Source: Paenirhodobacter ferrireducens (lineage in GTDB: Bacteria > Pseudomonadota > Alphaproteobacteria > Rhodobacterales > Rhodobacteraceae). Taken from it: a DNA stretch of 64,000 bases. The translations under genes and the position numbers were made by a program. Below the pieces are notes generated by a model that was not told the origin of the DNA, searched no databases, and saw only the letters and a list, made by a program, of their open reading frames with translations. Shown here in pieces: positions 16,259 to 25,679 of the stretch. How positions within the stretch are numbered: position 1 is the stretch's first letter; each line of letters opens with the position of its first letter. Where the stretch lies: positions 62,001 through 126,000 of the forward strand of contig NZ_SAVB01000008.1 in NCBI RefSeq assembly GCF_004022265.1. The letters run 5' to 3'.

Positions 16259-16663
16259 TCAGGGATTGCCGTGCTTTTCGAGCCACTGCACCATCCAGTC
16301 GACCTCGGCCTGCTGGTTGGTGATGATGCCCTCGGCAAGCTTGCGCACGTCCGGGTCATCGCCATAGTCGCGCGCGATCCGCGCCATCTCGATCGCCCCT
16401 TCGTGATGCGGGATCATCGCGCGCACGAAGTCGATGTCGGCGTCGCCGGTATAGGGGACGTCCATCGCCGTGTGCATCTTGCGGTTCGCGGCCAGGAACG
16501 CCTCGGTCGAGGGGGCGGCATCGGCGGTCGCATTGGCGCCGCTCATCTTCTGGCCCTCGTGGACATCACTGCCGCCGCGGCCCTGGGCATAGGCGCCAAA
16601 GGCGATGGCGAAGGCGACGGGGCTGAGCATCGCGATCCGTCGGGTGCGGTTGATTCTGCTCAT
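16259..16663 (-). CDS. DUF305 periplasmic protein
   Basis: A 134-residue exported protein. A signal peptide covers about residues 1-26 (basic start, hydrophobic core, AYA cut site). The mature domain has the DUF305 signature: ADIDFVRAMIPHHEGAIEMA near 79-98 and a following ITNQQAEVDWM segment. DUF305 proteins are ferritin-like helical bundles often found with copper or metal resistance genes, but no such genes lie here. The AGGAG before ATG 16663 decides the start; the longer upstream frame is not supported. Confidence 0.88.
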   Translation of the reverse strand: MSRINRTRRIAMLSPVAFAIAFGAYAQGRGGSDVHEGQKMSGANATADAAPSTEAFLAANRKMHTAMDVPYTGDADIDFVRAMIPHHEGAIEMARIARDYGDDPDVRKLAEGIITNQQAEVDWMVQWLEKHGNP

Positions 16664-16757
16664 CTGCAACTCCTGTTCCCTTGGACAGGAGCCTGCGCCC
16701 GCGTCGCGCCTGCGGCAAATCACCACTGAGCGAGGGAAACGTGAGTCCCCGTGGACC

Positions 16758-17870
16758 TCACTGCGCCGCGCGGGCGCGCGAAAGCGCACCGGGAAGGGCC
16801 GCGGCAAAGGCCTCGACCTCGGCCTCGGGGCCGCAGGAGACGCGGATGCAGCGATCGAGCGGCGCCACGCCCGGCATCCGCACGAAGATGCCCGCAGAGG
16901 TCAGTTCCGCCAGCACGGCACGGGCGAAGGCGCCGTCGCGACCGCAGTCGATGGCGACGAAATTCGTGGCCGAGGGCAGGGGGACGAGCCCGTTTTCCCG
17001 CGCGATGGCGCCGATGCGGTCGCGCGAGGCGCCGATCAGTCGCCGCATGTAGGCAAGCCAGGTGGTGTCGGTCAGTGCGGCCAGCGCACCGGCCTGACCG
17101 ATCCGGCTCATGCCGAAGTGATTGCGGATCTTGTCAAAGGCCGCAATCAGCGGCGCCGCGCCGATGGCATAGCCCACCCGCGCGCCGGCCAGCCCATGCG
17201 CCTTCGAGAAGGTGCGCATCCGGATCACCCGCGGATCATCGGCGTCGATCGGCGCTTCGGTGCCCTCGGGGGCGAGTTCCACATAGGCCTCGTCGACAAT
17301 GAGCAGGCTGCCCTCGGGCACGCGCGGCACCATCGCGGCGATTGTCGCGCCCGGGTGATGCGAGCCCATCGGGTTGTCGGGGTTGGCGATGTAGATCAGC
17401 TTCGGCACGATCTGAGCGGCCAGGGCCAGCAGCGCCTCGGGGTCTTCGGCATCGCCCGCATAGGGCACCTTGTGCAGCACGCCGCCAAAGCCCGAGACGT
17501 GGAAGTTGAAGGTCGGATAGCCGCCTTCCGAGGTGACGACGGCATCGCCCGGCGCGATCACCAGCCGGCACAGATAGCCAAGCAGCCCGTCGATGCCTTC
17601 GCCCACCACGATGTTCTCGGGCCGGCAGCCATGGCGCGCGGCCAGCGCCGCCTTCAGCTCGTAATTCTCCGGGTCGCCGTATTTCCACGCCTCGCCCGCC
17701 GCCGCCGCCATCGCGGCGATCGCGCGCGGCGAGGGGCCAAAGCCGTTCTCATTCGCGCCCAGACGGGCAGCGAAGGGATGGCCCATGCGGCGCTCCTGCG
17801 TTTCCGGCCCGACGAAGGGCACGGTCGAGGGCAGGGTGTCGATCAACGGGGTGTAGCGAGGTCCGGTCAT
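16758..17870 (-). CDS. Class I/II PLP aminotransferase, histidinol-phosphate aminotransferase-like
   Basis: A 370-residue fold-type I aminotransferase. ANENGFGPSP (39-48), IYIANPDNPMGS (159-170), VDEAYVE (192-198), the PLP lysine K223 in RTFSKAHGLAGARVGYAIG, and RVSCGPE near the C-terminus are all present. The sequence belongs to the HisC-like group. Many Rhodobacterales carry an additional paralogue like this, so the natural substrate could be histidinol phosphate or an aromatic amino acid. No other his genes lie nearby, which argues against confident naming as hisC. Confidence 0.85.
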   Translation of the reverse strand: MTGPRYTPLIDTLPSTVPFVGPETQERRMGHPFAARLGANENGFGPSPRAIAAMAAAAGEAWKYGDPENYELKAALAARHGCRPENIVVGEGIDGLLGYLCRLVIAPGDAVVTSEGGYPTFNFHVSGFGGVLHKVPYAGDAEDPEALLALAAQIVPKLIYIANPDNPMGSHHPGATIAAMVPRVPEGSLLIVDEAYVELAPEGTEAPIDADDPRVIRMRTFSKAHGLAGARVGYAIGAAPLIAAFDKIRNHFGMSRIGQAGALAALTDTTWLAYMRRLIGASRDRIGAIARENGLVPLPSATNFVAIDCGRDGAFARAVLAELTSAGIFVRMPGVAPLDRCIRVSCGPEAEVEAFAAALPGALSRARAAQ

Positions 17871-18002
17871 GATGCGAAATCCCTAGGAGCAAAGCCCGCC
17901 TCCGGCAAGGGGGCAGATTTCGTCGCGTCACCCGGGCGCGGGCCCGCTGCCATGCGCTGGTGCACCGCCTATACTGGGAAAAAGGCAGACAGGGAGGAAA
18001 AC

Positions 18003-18785
18003 ATGGCTCGGCTCACCACGGAAATTCGGGGCGGGATCGCCTATGTCACGCTCACGCGACCCGAGAAGATGAACGCCGTCGATTTCGAGATGATCGACGC
18101 GGTGATCGAGGCGGGTGATGGGCTTGCCACGCAGCCGGGGCTGCGCGCGGTCGTGCTGGCGGGCGAAGGGCGGGCCTTCTGTGCCGGGCTCGATGTCGCG
18201 AATTTCGCCCGCCTTGCGCAGGGCGGGGCCGAGGATCTGATCCTGCCGCGCAGCCATGGCGCGGCGAACCGGTTCCAGCAGTTTTCGCTGGTGTGGCGGA
18301 CGCTGCCGGTGCCGGTGATCGCGGCGTTGCATGGCGTGGCCTTCGGCGCGGGCTTCCAGCTTGCGCTCGGCGCCGATATCCGCGTTGCGGCGCCCGGCAC
18401 GCGGCTGTCGATCATGGAGATGAAATGGGGCCTTGTCCCCGACATGGGCGGCATGGTGACCCTGCCCGAGCTGACCCGCGCCGATGTGGTGCGGCGCCTG
18501 ACCTATACCGCCGAGGAGATCGGGGCCGAGCAGGCGCGGGACTGGGGCCTCGTCACCGAGATCGCCGAGGATCCCTTCGCCCGTGCCTCCGAACTGGCCG
18601 AGACGATCGCGGCGCGCAGCCCCTCGGCGATCCGGGCGGCGAAGCGGCTGATCGCCACCGCCTGGGCGGCGCCCGCCGAAACCGTGCTGATGGCCGAAAG
18701 CCGCGAGCAGGTGGAGCTTATCGGCAAGCCCGACCAGCTCGAGGTGATCGCCGCCAATCTGCAGCACCGCGCGCCGGCCTTCTGA
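18003..18785 (+). CDS. Enoyl-CoA hydratase/isomerase (crotonase) family protein
   Basis: A 260-residue crotonase. ITYVTLTRPEKMNAVD-like sequence (12-27), GRAFCAGLDVANF near 57-69 (first oxyanion-hole loop) and ALHGVAFGAGFQLALGADIR near 106-125 (second oxyanion loop) are present. MKWGLVPDMGG follows, as expected. In the catalytic region the second conserved glutamate of classical hydratases is not clear, so dehydration could be replaced by isomerase or hydrolase activity. GGGAGG lies before ATG 18003. The much longer upstream frame has no coding character and is antisense to the aminotransferase. Confidence 0.88.
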   Translation: MARLTTEIRGGIAYVTLTRPEKMNAVDFEMIDAVIEAGDGLATQPGLRAVVLAGEGRAFCAGLDVANFARLAQGGAEDLILPRSHGAANRFQQFSLVWRTLPVPVIAALHGVAFGAGFQLALGADIRVAAPGTRLSIMEMKWGLVPDMGGMVTLPELTRADVVRRLTYTAEEIGAEQARDWGLVTEIAEDPFARASELAETIAARSPSAIRAAKRLIATAWAAPAETVLMAESREQVELIGKPDQLEVIAANLQHRAPAF

Positions 18786-18806
18786 CCTGCCGATTTTCCT
18801 TGGCGC

Positions 18807-18861
18807 AACTACTCCCGCCGAAGGCTCTGCCCGCGAGCGGGAGCCTCCGGCGGGAGTAGTT
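18807..18861. terminator. Long extended hairpin, bidirectional terminator and repeat-family member
   Basis: AACTACTCCCGCCG (18807-18820) pairs perfectly with CGGCGGGAGTAGTT (18848-18861), with an inner AGGCTC/GAGCCT stem. It sits between two convergent genes. It shares the GGCGGGAGTA core with the dispersed palindromes found elsewhere in the window. Confidence 0.7.
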
Positions 18862-18885
18862 GATCGAGGAAAAACAGGAGGGAGC

Positions 18886-19221
18886 TCAGCCCTTCAGGAA
18901 CTTGCGCCGCGATTCCTCGGCGATCGCCTGTTTCATCATCAGCTCGGACAGGCGCGCCATCAGGGCGCGGCGCGCCGTCTCGTCGGTTTCTGCGGCCAGC
19001 TCGGCGCGGACCGCCTCGACCTGCTTCTTCAGCACGATCTCTTCGGGCAGCACGCCCGCCGCCGCCATCATCCGGAAGCCGACCGCCTCGCCGGCATCGA
19101 GAAAGGCCTCGCCGGTGCGGTCGGGGAGGGGCTTGCCCTCCCCTGCAAGGCCCGAGAGCCTGCCCTCGGCCCGCGCCTTGAGCATCCGCCGTTCGGCGAG
19201 TTTCTCGAGCCAGCCCGCCAT
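18886..19221 (-). CDS. DUF1992 (DnaJ-homologue C28-like) protein
   Basis: A 111-residue soluble protein with the DUF1992 signature ARAEGRLSGLAGEGKPLPD (17-35), and a helical remainder rich in Ala, Glu and Arg. Family members lack a J domain in bacteria and have no established function. It starts three bases after the valS stop, so it is the downstream member of a valS operon and probably translationally coupled to it. Confidence 0.82.
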   Translation of the reverse strand: MAGWLEKLAERRMLKARAEGRLSGLAGEGKPLPDRTGEAFLDAGEAVGFRMMAAAGVLPEEIVLKKQVEAVRAELAAETDETARRALMARLSELMMKQAIAEESRRKFLKG

Positions 19222-19224
19222 GGC

Positions 19225-22200
19225 TCAGCCGAGCTCGGCGAGCCGCTTCACCGCGGCGGCGACCTTGGCGGCCTCTTCCTCGCGGGCGGCGAGGTTCTCG
19301 CGGGCCTCGTCGATCACCTCCTCGGCCGCGTTCTCGATGAACTTCGGGTTCGAGAGCCGGCCGCGCAGGCCCGCCGCCTCCTTCTCGAGCTTGCCGAGGG
19401 TCTTCTCGAGCCGGGCCTTCTCGGCCTTGACGTCGATCACCCCCTCGAGCGGCAGGCCGAGGAGCGCGCCGGCGACCGGGATCGAGATCGCGCCCTTCGG
19501 GATCGCGGTCTCGGTCAGGCTGTCGAGACGGGCGAGCTTGAACACCAGCGCCTCGTTGCGGGCAAGCGCGGTGCGCGCGGCCTCGTCGGCCTCGGCCAGC
19601 ACCATCGGCAGCTTCAGCCCCACCGGCACGCCCATCTGCGCGCGGCTCGAGCGGATCGTCTCAATCAGGTCGATGACCCAGTTCATCTCGCGGTCGGCCT
19701 CGGCATCGATCAGCTCGGCGCCATAGATGGGCCAGTCGCCATGCACCAGCATCTTGGCGCGGCCCTCGGCGGGGGCCGTCAGCGCCCAGAGCTCTTCGGT
19801 GATGAAGGGCATGATCGGGTGCAGCAGGGTATAGCACTGATCGAGCACCCAACGCATCGTGGCGCGGGTCTCGGCGGCTTCCTCGGTGTCGAAGAGGGGC
19901 TTGGCGAATTCCACGTACCAGTCGCAGACCTTGCCCCAGACGAAGGCGTAAAGCGCCTGCGCCGCATCGTTGAAGCGGTAGGCGGCAAAGGCCGCATCGA
20001 CCGTCTCGCGCACCTTGGCGGTCTCGCCGATGATCCAGCGGTTCACCGTGTGCCGGGGCTGCGGCACGCCGGCGGCGGCCGGGCCCTCGAACACGCCGTT
20101 CATCTCGGCGAAGCGGGTGGCGTTCCAGATCTTGGTGCCGAAGTTGCGATAGCCCGCGATGCGGTCCTTCGACAGTTTCAGCACGCCGCCGATCGCCGCC
20201 ATCGACGTATTGGTGAAGCGCAGCGCGTCGGCGCCGAACTCGTCGATGATCTCGAGCGGGTCGATGACGTTGCCCGCCGTCTTCGACATCTTCTTGCCCT
20301 TCTCGTCGCGCACCAGCTGATGCAGGTAGACGGTGTGGAAGGGCACCTGATCGACGACGGCAAGCTGCATCATCATCATCCGGGCGACCCAGAAGAACAG
20401 GATGTCGAAGCCGGTCACCAGCACATCGGTCGGGAAGTATTTCGAGGTGCTCTCGTCCCAGTTCGGCCAGCCGAGCGTGCCGATCGGCCACAGCCCCGAG
20501 CTGAACCAGGTGTCGAGCACGTCCGCGTCGCGCCAGACCGGATAGACCAGAACGGTCGGATCCTGGCTGACGTTATACTCGGCGAGGCTTGCCGCCAGCG
20601 TGTCGATCGCCGCCTGCTTGTCGGCCACCTCGACGATGCGCGCATGGCTGAGCGGGATCGGCAGATCGGCGATCTCGTCCTTGAAGGCCGCCGTCACCGC
20701 CTCGAAGGCCGGGGCGCAATGATAGACGTCATTGCGGTGCAGCATGCCGCCCTCGTTCAGGAGCCGGCCGAGTTCCACCTCGTCGAGCGCACCGTCGCCC
20801 TCGTCGTCGCGGAAGCCCGGCGCGCCGAGGTCGAGCCCGTACCACACCGGAATCTGATGGCCCCACCAGAGCTGGCGCGAGATGCACCAGGGCTCGATGT
20901 TCTCGAGCCAGTGGAAATAGGTCTTCTCGCCGGCCTCGGGCATGATGACGGTGTCGCCATTGCGCACCGCGTCCAGCGCCTTGCCGACGATCTTCTCGGC
21001 GTCGACGAACCACTGGTCGGTCAGCATCGGCTCGATCACCACCTTCGAGCGGTCGCCGAAGGGCTGCATGATCGGCTTCGCCTCGACCAGCGGGATCACG
21101 TTCGGCTCGCCCTCTTCGCCGGCCTTCGGGTTCGCGACCATCACGGCAAGGCCCTCGGCCGTGACCTGTTCGATCACCGCCTCGCGCGCGGCATAGCGGT
21201 CAAGCCCGCGCAGCTCCTCGGGCACGAGGTTGAGCGCGTCGACCTCGGCTTCGGTGAAGGACGCGCCCTTCGAGATCTCCATCGCGCGCTTCGCCGCCTC
21301 GGCATAGGAGAGCCCGTCGGTGCGCATCTGCGCGCGGGTGTTCATCAGCCGGTAGAGCGGCAGGCCCGCCCGTTTCGCCACCTGATAGTCGTTGAAGTCA
21401 TGCGCGCCGGTGATCTTCACCGCGCCCGAGCCGAAGGTCGGATCGGGGTAGGGGTCGGCGATGATCGGGATCTGCCGGCGGTGTTCCTTCGGACCCACCG
21501 GGATCTCGCACAGCTTGCCGATCAGCGCGGCATAGCGCTCGTCAGTGCCGTTCACCGCGACCGCACCATCGCCCAGCATGGTCTCGGGGCGGGTGGTGGC
21601 GATCGAGATATAGTCGCGCTCTTCCTCGAAGATGACGGTGCCGTCCTCGTCCTTCTCGCGATAGGTGTAGGTCACCCCGCCCGCGAGCGGATACTTGAAG
21701 TGCCACATGTGGCCCGCGACCTCGATGTTCTCGACCTCGAGGTCGGAGATCGCGGTCTCGAAATGGGGATCCCAGTTCACCAGCCGCTTGCCGCGGTAGA
21801 TCAGGCCCTTCCCGTACATCTCGACGAAGACCTTGATCACCGCGTCATGGAAGTTGCCTTCCTCGCCCGCCGGTGCGCCGGGCGCGCCCGACATGGTGAA
21901 GGCGTTGCGCGACCAGTCGCAGGACGAGCCGAGGCGCTTGAGCTGGTTGATGATGGTCGAGCCGTACTTGCCCTTCCACTCCCAGACCTTCTTCAGGAAT
22001 TCCTCGCGGCCCAGTTCGACGCGGCCGGGCTGGCCGGTCTTCGCCAGTTCCTTCTCCACCATCATCTGGGTGGCGATGCCGGCATGGTCCTGACCGGGCT
22101 GCCACAGCGTGTCGAAGCCGCGCATCCGGTGCCAGCGCACCAGGATGTCCTGCACCGTGTTGTTGAACGCATGGCCGACGTGCAGCGCGCCGGTGACGTT

Positions 22201-22335
22201 CGGTGGCGGGATCATGATGCAGAAGGTTTCCGGGCGCGAGGCATTGGCGCCGGCCTTGAAGGCGCCGGCCTCTTCCCATTTCGCATAGATCCGAGGCTCG
22301 GCCTCGCGCGCGTCGAAGGTCTTTTCCATCGTCAT
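19225..22335 (-). CDS. valS: Valyl-tRNA synthetase
   Basis: A 1036-residue class I synthetase that charges tRNA-Val in the cytoplasm. [18 protein letters not shown] (43-60) contains the HIGH motif as HVGH (52-55). [13 protein letters not shown] is the KMSKS loop. Inserted editing-domain sequences with [10 protein letters not shown] and the C-terminal coiled coil ([19 protein letters not shown]) are present, so it is full length. ATG 22335 is chosen because AAGGA lies eight bases before it. The next ATG, two codons on, is an alternative. Caulobacter valS neighbours popZ; here it is about 8 kb away. Confidence 0.97.
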   Translation of the reverse strand: MTMEKTFDAREAEPRIYAKWEEAGAFKAGANASRPETFCIMIPPPNVTGALHVGHAFNNTVQDILVRWHRMRGFDTLWQPGQDHAGIATQMMVEKELAKTGQPGRVELGREEFLKKVWEWKGKYGSTIINQLKRLGSSCDWSRNAFTMSGAPGAPAGEEGNFHDAVIKVFVEMYGKGLIYRGKRLVNWDPHFETAISDLEVENIEVAGHMWHFKYPLAGGVTYTYREKDEDGTVIFEEERDYISIATTRPETMLGDGAVAVNGTDERYAALIGKLCEIPVGPKEHRRQIPIIADPYPDPTFGSGAVKITGAHDFNDYQVAKRAGLPLYRLMNTRAQMRTDGLSYAEAAKRAMEISKGASFTEAEVDALNLVPEELRGLDRYAAREAVIEQVTAEGLAVMVANPKAGEEGEPNVIPLVEAKPIMQPFGDRSKVVIEPMLTDQWFVDAEKIVGKALDAVRNGDTVIMPEAGEKTYFHWLENIEPWCISRQLWWGHQIPVWYGLDLGAPGFRDDEGDGALDEVELGRLLNEGGMLHRNDVYHCAPAFEAVTAAFKDEIADLPIPLSHARIVEVADKQAAIDTLAASLAEYNVSQDPTVLVYPVWRDADVLDTWFSSGLWPIGTLGWPNWDESTSKYFPTDVLVTGFDILFFWVARMMMMQLAVVDQVPFHTVYLHQLVRDEKGKKMSKTAGNVIDPLEIIDEFGADALRFTNTSMAAIGGVLKLSKDRIAGYRNFGTKIWNATRFAEMNGVFEGPAAAGVPQPRHTVNRWIIGETAKVRETVDAAFAAYRFNDAAQALYAFVWGKVCDWYVEFAKPLFDTEEAAETRATMRWVLDQCYTLLHPIMPFITEELWALTAPAEGRAKMLVHGDWPIYGAELIDAEADREMNWVIDLIETIRSSRAQMGVPVGLKLPMVLAEADEAARTALARNEALVFKLARLDSLTETAIPKGAISIPVAGALLGLPLEGVIDVKAEKARLEKTLGKLEKEAAGLRGRLSNPKFIENAAEEVIDEARENLAAREEEAAKVAAAVKRLAELG

Positions 22336-22431
22336 CGGTCTTGTCCTTTCAGGGCTTGACGGCTGTTTAGCGCGCACACCCCGCAAGGAAAAGCCTTTCC
22401 GCGCGCTGCAAGGGGGGCGCTGCCCCCCTCA

Positions 22432-22528
22432 CCCCCCGAGGTATTTATGGCAAGATGAAGGGATGAGAGCGCTTTTCATCTTGCCCGAAATACCTCGGGG
22501 GTCCGGGGGCGGCGCCCCCGGCCGTGCC
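22432..22528. repeat. Large intergenic inverted repeat (dispersed palindrome family)
   Basis: CCCCCGAGGTATTTATGGCA followed by AGATGAAG (to 22460) is inverted at 22475-22501 as TTCATCTTGCCCGAAATACC followed by TCGGGGG. GGGGGCGCTGCCCCC-type hairpins flank both sides. It lies between valS and the Lrp gene. The same GAGGTATTT or GGAGTATTT core with a flanking GC hairpin recurs near 37329, 42840, 57375 and 59422. Confidence 0.7.
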
Positions 22529-22530
22529 GC

Positions 22531-22962
22531 CTAGACCGCGCGGTCGAGTTTGGTCGACAGGTGGATCAGGCTTTCCGAGCTTTTCACCCCCTGCATCTCG
22601 CCGATCTGATCGAGCACGGCGTCGAGCTGCGCGGTCGAGTTCGCCGCGACCTGCAACAGCAGATCGACCCGGCCCGAGGTGGTCGAGATCCGCTCGACCT
22701 CGGGGATCGCCTTCAGCCGGGTCAGGATCGCGGGCTGGGCGCGCGGCTCGATGGTCAGCAGCACGGTGGTGCGCAGCCGCCCGGCCCGCGCCGCCTCGCC
22801 CAGCTTGACGGTATAGCCCGCGATGATGCCCGTCGTCTCCAGCCGCTCGAGCCGCGCCTGGATCGTCGAGCGCGCCACCTTCAGCCGTCGCGCCAGTGTC
22901 GCCACCGACATCCGGGCATCGCCCGAGAGCAGGCCGAGGATCGCCGTATCGAGTTCATCCAT
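22531..22962 (-). CDS. Lrp/AsnC-family transcriptional regulator
   Basis: A 143-residue regulator with an N-terminal helix-turn-helix (MDELDTAILGLLSGDARMSV to about residue 50) and a C-terminal RAM/ligand-binding domain (TVLLTIEPRAQPAILTRLK and RISTTSGRVDLLL). ATG 22962 gives the standard family length; the upstream ATG adds 30 unrelated residues. It is divergent from a PLP decarboxylase gene with a palindrome in between, so it probably controls that gene in response to an amino acid. The ligand is unknown, with ornithine or lysine as candidates by context. Confidence 0.9.
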   Translation of the reverse strand: MDELDTAILGLLSGDARMSVATLARRLKVARSTIQARLERLETTGIIAGYTVKLGEAARAGRLRTTVLLTIEPRAQPAILTRLKAIPEVERISTTSGRVDLLLQVAANSTAQLDAVLDQIGEMQGVKSSESLIHLSTKLDRAV

Positions 22963-22985
22963 GGGAGTGCCTGCAAATTGACCGA

Positions 22986-23011
22986 ATATCTCGTCATTAT
23001 AACGATGATAT
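22986..23011. promoter_or_regulatory. Palindromic candidate Lrp operator between divergent genes
   Basis: The core TCGTCATTATAACGA (22991-23005) is a near-perfect palindrome, flanked by ATATC and GATAT. It lies 29 bases before the regulator ATG in the region shared with the decarboxylase promoter. Length and symmetry fit an Lrp-type 15-base site. Confidence 0.45.
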
Positions 23012-23188
23012 GCCGCACATCTACTCTTTTGATCGGTGAAAACGTGCCCCATTTAGCGCAAACTGAAAAGACAGGAAAAGGGCGCCTCATACGCACCTGG
23101 CCTGGTTGGTTGAAACGCTGTAAGCGTCTCCCGACCCGTGAAGCCGGGGCAAGAGGTGGCTGCAATTCTGTTGGCGAGGGAGAAGCCG

Positions 23189-24334
23189 ATGGGACTGTCG
23201 AAGACGATCTGGGCGGCGCCGTCCGAAATCATCCGTCACAAGCAACCCGAGCACCCGGTGCTGGTGTTCTCGCCCGCCGCGTTGCAGGCGAGCGCGCGGC
23301 GCTTCATCCGGGGCTTTCCGGGTATCGTGACCTATGCCGTGAAGTCGAACCCCGACGAGATGGTGATCCAGAACCTCGTGGCCGCCGGCGTGCGCGGTTT
23401 CGACGTCGCCTCGCCGTTCGAGATCGACCTCGTCCGTCGTCTCGCCCCGGGAGCGGCGCTGCATTACCACAACCCGGTGCGCGCGCGGGCCGAGATCGCC
23501 CATGCGGTGAAGGCCGGGGTGAAGACCTGGTCGGTCGATTCCGGGTCCGAGCTCGAGAAGCTGATTGAGATGGTGCCGGCCGAGGGCTGCGAGATTTCGG
23601 TGCGCTTCCAGCTGCCGGTCGCGGGGGCAGCCTATCATTTCGGCGCCAAGTTCGGCGCGACGGCCGAGGCTGCGGCCGAACTTCTGAAGCGGGCTGCCGC
23701 GGCGGGCTTCATCCCCTCGCTCACCTTCCATCCGGGCACGCAATGCACCGATCCGATGGCCTGGGACGCCTATATCCGCACCGCGGCCGGGATCTGCACT
23801 GCGGCCGGGGTGACGGCGGCGCGGCTCAATGTCGGCGGCGGCTTCCCGAGCCATCGTCAGGAGGCGGCTGCGCCGGCGCTCGAGGCGATCTTCGCGCTGA
23901 TCGACCGGGTCGCGACCGAGGCCTTCGGCGCCGATCGTCCGGTGCTGGTGTGCGAGCCGGGCCGCGGGCTGGTGGGCGATGCCTTCACCCATATCACCCG
24001 GGTGAAGGCGCTGCGCGACGGCACGCATGTGTTCCTGAACGACGGCGTCTATGGCGGGCTGGCCGAGCTGCCGCTGATCGGCAACATTGACCGCATCGAG
24101 GTGATCTCGCCCGAGGGGGCGCGCCGTGTTGGCGCACCGGTCGGCCGCACCGTCTTCGGCCCGACCTGCGATTCGGTCGACCGGCTGCCGGGGGAATTGC
24201 CGCTGCCGGGCGATCTGGCCGAGGGCGATTTCATCGTCTTTCATGGCATGGGCGCCTATTCCTCGGCCACCAACACCCGGTTCAACGGCTTCGGGGCGAT
24301 GGAGATCGTCACCGCGCTGTCGCTGAAGGGCTGA
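23189..24334 (+). CDS. Type III PLP decarboxylase (ornithine/lysine/diaminopimelate type)
   Basis: A 381-residue alanine-racemase-fold decarboxylase. The PLP lysine K52 lies in YAVKSNP; HPGTQC, LNVGGGFPS and CEPGRGLVGD follow in order. GPTCDSVDRL contributes the active-site cysteine across the dimer, and GAYSSATNTRFNGF ends the domain. The pattern fits eukaryotic-type ornithine decarboxylases that make putrescine; the specificity between ornithine and lysine cannot be settled. ATG 23189 has GAGGGAG upstream. It is divergent from an Lrp regulator that probably controls it. Confidence 0.87.
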   Translation: MGLSKTIWAAPSEIIRHKQPEHPVLVFSPAALQASARRFIRGFPGIVTYAVKSNPDEMVIQNLVAAGVRGFDVASPFEIDLVRRLAPGAALHYHNPVRARAEIAHAVKAGVKTWSVDSGSELEKLIEMVPAEGCEISVRFQLPVAGAAYHFGAKFGATAEAAAELLKRAAAAGFIPSLTFHPGTQCTDPMAWDAYIRTAAGICTAAGVTAARLNVGGGFPSHRQEAAAPALEAIFALIDRVATEAFGADRPVLVCEPGRGLVGDAFTHITRVKALRDGTHVFLNDGVYGGLAELPLIGNIDRIEVISPEGARRVGAPVGRTVFGPTCDSVDRLPGELPLPGDLAEGDFIVFHGMGAYSSATNTRFNGFGAMEIVTALSLKG

Positions 24335-24479
24335 GGGCGCGACCTTCGCCGGCGCCCCGAGCCGCGCACGACATCGTCAATGACCGTTTACCGACCTTGC
24401 CCTATGCTCGGGGCAAGGTCTTTTCACGCGAGGGGGAGATGGGCGCGGATTTCGCCACCCGCATCCCGGGAGGCTCCGG

Positions 24480-25679
24480 GTGATGCGCGGGTTGATCGAA
24501 CGGCTGGTGGCCTTTGCGCGCCACCATCTGCACCGGCGACAGCCCGAGGCGGCGCCGCCCGCACCGCGCACGCGCGGGCCTGTCGATCACGTGCTGCTGC
24601 TCGACGGCACGCTCGGCGCGCTCGACCCGGCGCGGATCACCTCGATCGGGCTGATCTGGCGGTTCCTGCGCCGGCGGGTGCCGCGCGCCTCGATCTACTA
24701 TGGCAAGGGGCTGCAGTTCCGCGAATGGCGCGACCTGACCGATGTCTGGTTCGGCTGGGGGGTGAATGCGCAGATCCGCCGTGCCTATGGCTGGCTGGCG
24801 ATGCGTTATCGGCCCGGCGACCGGATCTTCGTCATCGGCTATTCCCGCGGCGCCTTCGCGGCGCGCTCGCTGGCGGGGATGATCGAGCGGGTCGGCCTCT
24901 TGCGCCCCGAGGAGGCGACCGAGCGCAATGTGACCCTGGCCTGGCGCCATTACGAGGGGGTGCTGTCGCCCGAGGCCTTCCGTCACGCCCATTGCCATGC
25001 CGAGACGGCGATCGAGATGGTCGGCGCCTTCGACACGGTGCGGGCGCTGGGCGTGCAGTTTCCGTTGCTGTGGATGCTGAGCGAACCGCGCTATCGTTTC
25101 CACGATCACCGGCTCGGTCCCTCGGTGCGGCACGGCTTTCACGCGCTCGCCCTGCACGAGACCCGCTCGGTGCTGGAGCCGCTGCTCTGGGCAAGCGAGA
25201 ACACCGGCGCGGCGCGGATCGAACAGGTCTGGTTTCGCGGCTGCCATGGCGACATCGGCGGCCAGCTGGGCACGTTCGAGGCGGCGCGGCCGCTCGCCAA
25301 CATCCCGCTGGTGTGGATGCTCGACCGCGCCGCGGAGCTGGGTCTTGCCCTGCCCGCGGGCTGGCGGGAGGAGTTTCCGACCGACCCGCTTGCCCCCTCG
25401 GTCGGCAGCTGGGGCGGCTGGGGCAAGTTGTTCTGGCTGCGCGCGCCGCGGGTGATCGGCCGCGACCCGTCCGAGAGCGTGCACGACACCGCCTTCATCG
25501 CCGGGCGGGAATGGTGGCTGACGATCCGGCCGTGGCTCTCCGAGAAGGGCGCCCGCATCCGCCGGCTCGGGCAGAGGCGCTCAGTGCGCCTCGCCCATGA
25601 CGAAGCAGGTGGCGGTGCCGACGGCATAGAGCCGGTCGTCGGCCACGCCGCGGATCTCGCCGCGCGCGACCCCGGTTGA
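24480..25679 (+). CDS. DUF2235 alpha/beta-hydrolase (Tle1-like phospholipase family)
   Basis: A 399-residue predicted hydrolase. DHVLLLDGTLGAL (36-48) and FVIGYSRGAFAARSLAG (117-133) give the nucleophile S122. GAFDTVRALG supplies D185, and FRGCHGDIGGQ supplies H256, completing a Ser-Asp-His triad. The family includes type VI secretion phospholipase effectors (Tle1), but no secretion genes or signal peptide are present, so a housekeeping role is equally likely. The last 33 codons are antisense to the end of the convergent thioesterase gene. That tail may reflect loss of an earlier stop. Confidence 0.8.
   Translation: MMRGLIERLVAFARHHLHRRQPEAAPPAPRTRGPVDHVLLLDGTLGALDPARITSIGLIWRFLRRRVPRASIYYGKGLQFREWRDLTDVWFGWGVNAQIRRAYGWLAMRYRPGDRIFVIGYSRGAFAARSLAGMIERVGLLRPEEATERNVTLAWRHYEGVLSPEAFRHAHCHAETAIEMVGAFDTVRALGVQFPLLWMLSEPRYRFHDHRLGPSVRHGFHALALHETRSVLEPLLWASENTGAARIEQVWFRGCHGDIGGQLGTFEAARPLANIPLVWMLDRAAELGLALPAGWREEFPTDPLAPSVGSWGGWGKLFWLRAPRVIGRDPSESVHDTAFIAGREWWLTIRPWLSEKGARIRRLGQRRSVRLAHDEAGGGADGIEPVVGHAADLAARDPG

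Noticed and set aside
16605-18002. Apparent 466-codon N-terminal extension of the enoyl-CoA hydratase
   Set aside because: It is antisense to the HisC-like and DUF305 genes; a proper start with GGGAGG exists at 18003.
19741-22359. 872-codon open frame on the plus strand
   Set aside because: Antisense to valS, which is unambiguous; the translation is a shadow with no recognisable domain.
24480-25679. DUF2235 protein as a type VI secretion effector
   Set aside because: The family includes Tle1 effectors, but there is no VgrG, immunity or adaptor gene nearby, so the effector role is not supported here.
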